A DNA stretch of 25,111 bases. It comes from DATGHS01 sp035307785. GTDB taxonomy: Bacteria; Planctomycetota; Planctomycetia; Gemmatales; Gemmataceae. Of the stretch, positions 22,999-25,111 are shown in pieces (the first letter of the stretch is position 1; the number at the start of each line of letters is the position of its first letter). The notes beneath the pieces were generated by a model. It did not search any database. It saw only the letters and a list, made by a program, of their open reading frames with translations, and was not told the origin of the DNA. Where the stretch lies: assembly GCA_035307785.1 (NCBI GenBank), contig DATGHS010000065.1, positions 1-25,111 of the forward strand, in the 5' to 3' direction. Made by a program: the position numbers and the translations under genes.

Positions 22999-24366
22999 AT
23001 GATGGAAATTGGGGAGAGAACCATCGACCTGTTCAACGACGTTTATGATGCTAATCGCCGCAAGGCCCAGCCGCTGGCTGCGCGCATGCGGCCGCGCACG
23101 CTGGATGAATTCATCGGCCAGGAACACATTCTCGGTGAAGGCAAGCTGCTGCGGCGCATGCTGCTGGCCGACCGGATTAATTCGCTCATCTTCTTCGGCC
23201 CGCCCGGCACCGGCAAGACAGCGCTGGCGCACGTAATCGCACTGCATACCAAAAGCCGGTTTGCCGCCCTCAATGCTGTGGCGGCCGGAGTGAAGGAAGT
23301 GCGCGAGATTTTGACCGCCGCTCGCAAAGAACTGGAGACATCCGGGCAACGGACCATTCTCTTCCTCGACGAACTGCATCGCTTCAACAAGGCCCAGCAG
23401 GATTTGCTGCTGCCCGACGTGGAAGAAGGAATTGTCATCCTGATCGGCGCCACCACGCAGAACCCCTTTTTCGCGATCAACACGCCGCTCTTGAGCCGCA
23501 GCCAGATTTTCACGTTCGAGCCGCTCACGAAAGCGCACGTGCGCACGCTGTTGGATCGCGCCTTGGCAGATCAGGAGCGCGGGCTCGGCAAGCTCAACGT
23601 GCAGGCGACGGACGAGGCGCTCGACTTCCTCGCGGAGATGAGCGACGGCGACGCGCGGCGCGCGCTGATGGCACTGGAAATTGGCGTCCTCTCCCTCAAG
23701 CCCGAAAGCCCAGGGACGGGAGTCCCTGGGCAAATTGAATTCACCCTCTCGGTCGCGCTGGATTCCATCCAGCGCAAAGTACTCGAATACGACGCCACCG
23801 GTGACACGCATTACGATGTCGCCTCTGCGTTCATCAAGTCGATGCGCGGCAGCGATCCGGACGCCGCCGTGTATTGGCTCGCCCGGATGCTCGAATCGGG
23901 CGAAGATCCGCGCTTCATCGCCCGCCGCGTTGTGATCTGCGCTTCGGAAGACGTGGGCAATGCCGACCCGCAGGCGCTACTGGTGGCCATGGCCGCCTGG
24001 CATGCGGTGGAAATGGTCGGTTTGCCGGAATGTCAGTTGGCGCTTTCCCAGGCGGTAACGTATATTGCTACCGCCCCGAAATCGAACGCCGCGACCGTGG
24101 CCATCGTCGCGGCCCGCGACGACGTGAAAAACGGCCGCACGCTGCCGGTGCCGCTGCATCTGCGCGACGCGCATTACCAGGGGGCCAAACAGCTCGGCCA
24201 CGGGGAAGGCTACCTCTACAGCCACGATTTCGAAGGCGGCCACGTGGAGCAAGCTTATCTCGCCGAGGAGCGGCACTACTACGAGCCGACCGACCGCGGG
24301 TATGAGGCGGTCATCCGGCAGAGAATGGAAGAAATCCGGAAGGTTAGAGATCCGAAAAAGGATTAG
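22999..24366 (+). CDS. rarA: Replication-associated recombination protein RarA (MgsA, AAA+ ATPase)
   Basis: This 455-residue AAA+ ATPase of the RarA/MgsA/WRNIP1 family acts at stalled replication forks. It starts with a DLFND segment, has Walker A GPPGTGKT (67-74), Walker B ILFLDELHRFN (DELH 124-127), sensor ATTQNPFFAINTPLLSR, and sensor 2 SDGDARRAL. The C-terminal tetramerisation region is FIKSMRGSDPDAAVYWLARML, then RRVVICASEDVGNADP and HYQGAKQLGHGEGY. The protein is full length. Residues 236-244 (ESPGTGVPG), in the linker after the AAA+ small domain, come from a palindromic insert shared with mnmA. ATG 22999 is used (ATG 23002 and TTG 22990 are alternatives); no Shine-Dalgarno sequence is evident. 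It diverges from mnmA across about 115 bases. Confidence 0.96.
   Translation: MMEIGERTIDLFNDVYDANRRKAQPLAARMRPRTLDEFIGQEHILGEGKLLRRMLLADRINSLIFFGPPGTGKTALAHVIALHTKSRFAALNAVAAGVKEVREILTAARKELETSGQRTILFLDELHRFNKAQQDLLLPDVEEGIVILIGATTQNPFFAINTPLLSRSQIFTFEPLTKAHVRTLLDRALADQERGLGKLNVQATDEALDFLAEMSDGDARRALMALEIGVLSLKPESPGTGVPGQIEFTLSVALDSIQRKVLEYDATGDTHYDVASAFIKSMRGSDPDAAVYWLARMLESGEDPRFIARRVVICASEDVGNADPQALLVAMAAWHAVEMVGLPECQLALSQAVTYIATAPKSNAATVAIVAARDDVKNGRTLPVPLHLRDAHYQGAKQLGHGEGYLYSHDFEGGHVEQAYLAEERHYYEPTDRGYEAVIRQRMEEIRKVRDPKKD
23704..23730 (+). repeat. 27-base palindromic mini-element, copy in rarA
   Basis: The copy starts GAAAGCCCAGGGACGG and ends GAGTCCCTGGG. It contains a perfect 8-bp inverted repeat, CCCAGGGA (23709-23716) with TCCCTGGG (23723-23730) and a six-base loop. 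It encodes ESPGTGVPG in frame and differs from the mnmA copy at three positions. The CCCAGGG/CCCTGGG ends recall those of the palindromes at 16847-17016. Confidence 0.88.
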
Positions 24367-24379
24367 GCCACAGACGAAC

Positions 24380-24460
24380 ACGGACTTCGTAACACGGATG
24401 CACACGGATTGGAAAAAGCTTTTGATCAAATCCGTGTTCATCCGTGTTATGAAATCCGTG
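24380..24460. repeat. Long inverted repeat between rarA and the glycosyltransferase
   Basis: AACACGGATGCACACGGATT (24391-24410) pairs with AATCCGTGTTCATCCGTGTT (24429-24448) over 20 bp with one mismatch around an 18-base loop containing AAAAAGCTTTT. Weaker pairing extends outward on both sides, towards CGGACTTCGT and GAAATCCGTG. The arms also contain direct repeats of ACACGGAT. The hairpin begins 24 bases after the rarA stop and could act as a terminator, though no T-run follows. Confidence 0.85.
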
Positions 24461-24500
24461 TGGCGCAGCTCCGTGGGCCCATTCCAAAGGAAGGATTCCC

Positions 24501-25111
24501 ATGCACATCGCCATACTGGACGAGGAATTGCCGTATCCGCTCACTTCGGGCAAGCGCATTCGCACGTTCAACTTGCTGCAACGGCTCGCGGGCCGGCATC
24601 GGCTTACGTACCTCTGCCATCGCAATGCCGATATCGCCGAGTCGCGAATCGCGGCCCAGCGCTTTGCCGAGATGGGAATTGAAACGGTGGTCGTGGACCG
24701 GTCAGTGCCGGCGAAATCGGGGCCTCGATTCTATGGCCGGCTGGCTGCCAATATGTTCTCGCCATTGCCGTATTCGGTGGCCACGCATGCCAGCTCCGAA
24801 ATGCGCGCTGCCATTTGCGACTTTGCCAAGAAAAACGACGTCGATCTTTGGCATTGTGAGTGGACGCCGTACGCCGAAATGATGCGCGGGCTCGACGTTG
24901 GCCCGTGGGTCGTGATGGCACACAATGTCGAATCGCTCATCTGGCAGCGCTATGCGGAAACGGAAGCGAACCCCGTCAAGCGCTGGTACATTCGCCGGCA
25001 ATGGCAGAAGTTCGAAGCGTTCGAGCGCTGGGCTTACTCGGCCGCGCGGCGAACCATCGCCGTGAGCCCTGACGATGCCCGGCTCATTCGCGAGCGCTTC
25101 GGCGCCTGGCA
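24501..25111 (+). CDS. Glycosyltransferase, family 4-like N-terminal domain (3' end outside window)
   Basis: From ATG 24501 the frame stays open to the window edge (203 residues). AAGGAAGG lies six bases before it. The start MHIAILDEELPYPLTSGKRI and RTFNLLQRLAGRHRLTYLC is the first Rossmann half of GT-B glycosyltransferases, in which a sugar-nucleotide donor is used to glycosylate an acceptor. The Gly-rich SGKRIRTFN loop after the first beta strand is typical of GT4 acceptor-binding domains. Further features are DLWHCEWTPYAEMM, VVMAHNVESLIWQRYAE and TIAVSPDDARLI, the last being the usual end of the N-terminal domain (IAVS). The donor-binding half with E-x7-E lies beyond the window. The product may belong to exopolysaccharide or cell-surface glycan synthesis; no neighbour tells which. 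Confidence 0.85.
   Translation, partial: MHIAILDEELPYPLTSGKRIRTFNLLQRLAGRHRLTYLCHRNADIAESRIAAQRFAEMGIETVVVDRSVPAKSGPRFYGRLAANMFSPLPYSVATHASSEMRAAICDFAKKNDVDLWHCEWTPYAEMMRGLDVGPWVVMAHNVESLIWQRYAETEANPVKRWYIRRQWQKFEAFERWAYSAARRTIAVSPDDARLIRERFGAW

Noticed and set aside
22954..23811. Open frame of 285 codons on the minus strand
   Set aside because: It is antisense to rarA, whose Walker motifs leave no doubt about the coding strand.
1..25111. tRNA or rRNA genes, phage genes, defence systems
   Set aside because: No tRNA-like cloverleaf, rRNA segment, phage structural gene or nuclease/defence module was recognised in any part of the window.

Overview
The window looks like chromosomal DNA from a planctomycete. 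Evidence for this is a TIGR03067-type secreted domain protein, a YdjY-domain lipoprotein, an 80-residue conserved small protein, an OprB-like porin, a transmembrane Ser/Thr kinase, high GC content, weak or variable ribosome binding sites, and many palindromic elements between and inside genes. The taxon is inferred from family content, because no rRNA or other phylogenetic marker is present.

Layout. At 1-139 there is the C-terminal end of an IS630-type transposase. At 255-1678 (+) lie a TIGR03067 protein, an overlapping GNAT acetyltransferase and a monohaem cytochrome c lipoprotein. At 1698-5659 (-) lie two tandem paralogous membrane proteins with an ATGA overlap, a YdjY-domain lipoprotein and a BaiN/HI0933-type flavoprotein, also with an ATGA overlap; the N-terminus of the flavoprotein is encoded by a large palindrome. 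At 5729-7385 (+) lie a xylose-isomerase-like TIM barrel and a YcxB-like membrane protein. At 7447-9705 (-) lie a sugar phosphate isomerase/epimerase-like protein, a small hypothetical protein, a glutamine amidotransferase (TrpG/PabA) and an 80-residue small protein with its own consensus-like promoter. At 9959-11647 (+) is a transmembrane Ser/Thr kinase. At 11670-12272 (-) is a small protein that I read as a proteasome-like Ntn-hydrolase fold. At 12598-14757 (+) is an ArsR repressor/SulP permease operon with a visible promoter and an overlapping palindromic operator, followed at 14932-16686 by an OprB-like porin with a lipoprotein signal and a charged linker. At 16687-17122 is a gene-free cluster of palindromes. 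At 17123-21765 (+) lie a sulfotransferase, an S9 prolyl-oligopeptidase-like peptidase and a seven-bladed lactonase-like protein. mnmA (-) and rarA (+) diverge at 22.9 kb, and a glycosyltransferase runs off the right end.

No single large new system such as a defence island, phage or biosynthetic cluster is visible. The most interesting signals are four. (1) A 27-nt palindromic mini-element is present in frame, and in the same reading frame, inside both mnmA and rarA; they match at 24 of 27 positions and both encode ES-x-GT-x-VPG. Another palindrome is translated as the N-terminus of the flavoprotein. Together these suggest protein-coding-compatible palindromic elements comparable to Rickettsia palindromic elements. 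(2) The proteasome-like protein at 11670-12272 has Ser2 where the proteasome nucleophile Thr1 would be. (3) The ArsR-SulP operon has an operator over its -10 box but lacks the classical metal-site motif. (4) The 80-residue gene near 7.7 kb has a promoter that would give a leaderless mRNA.
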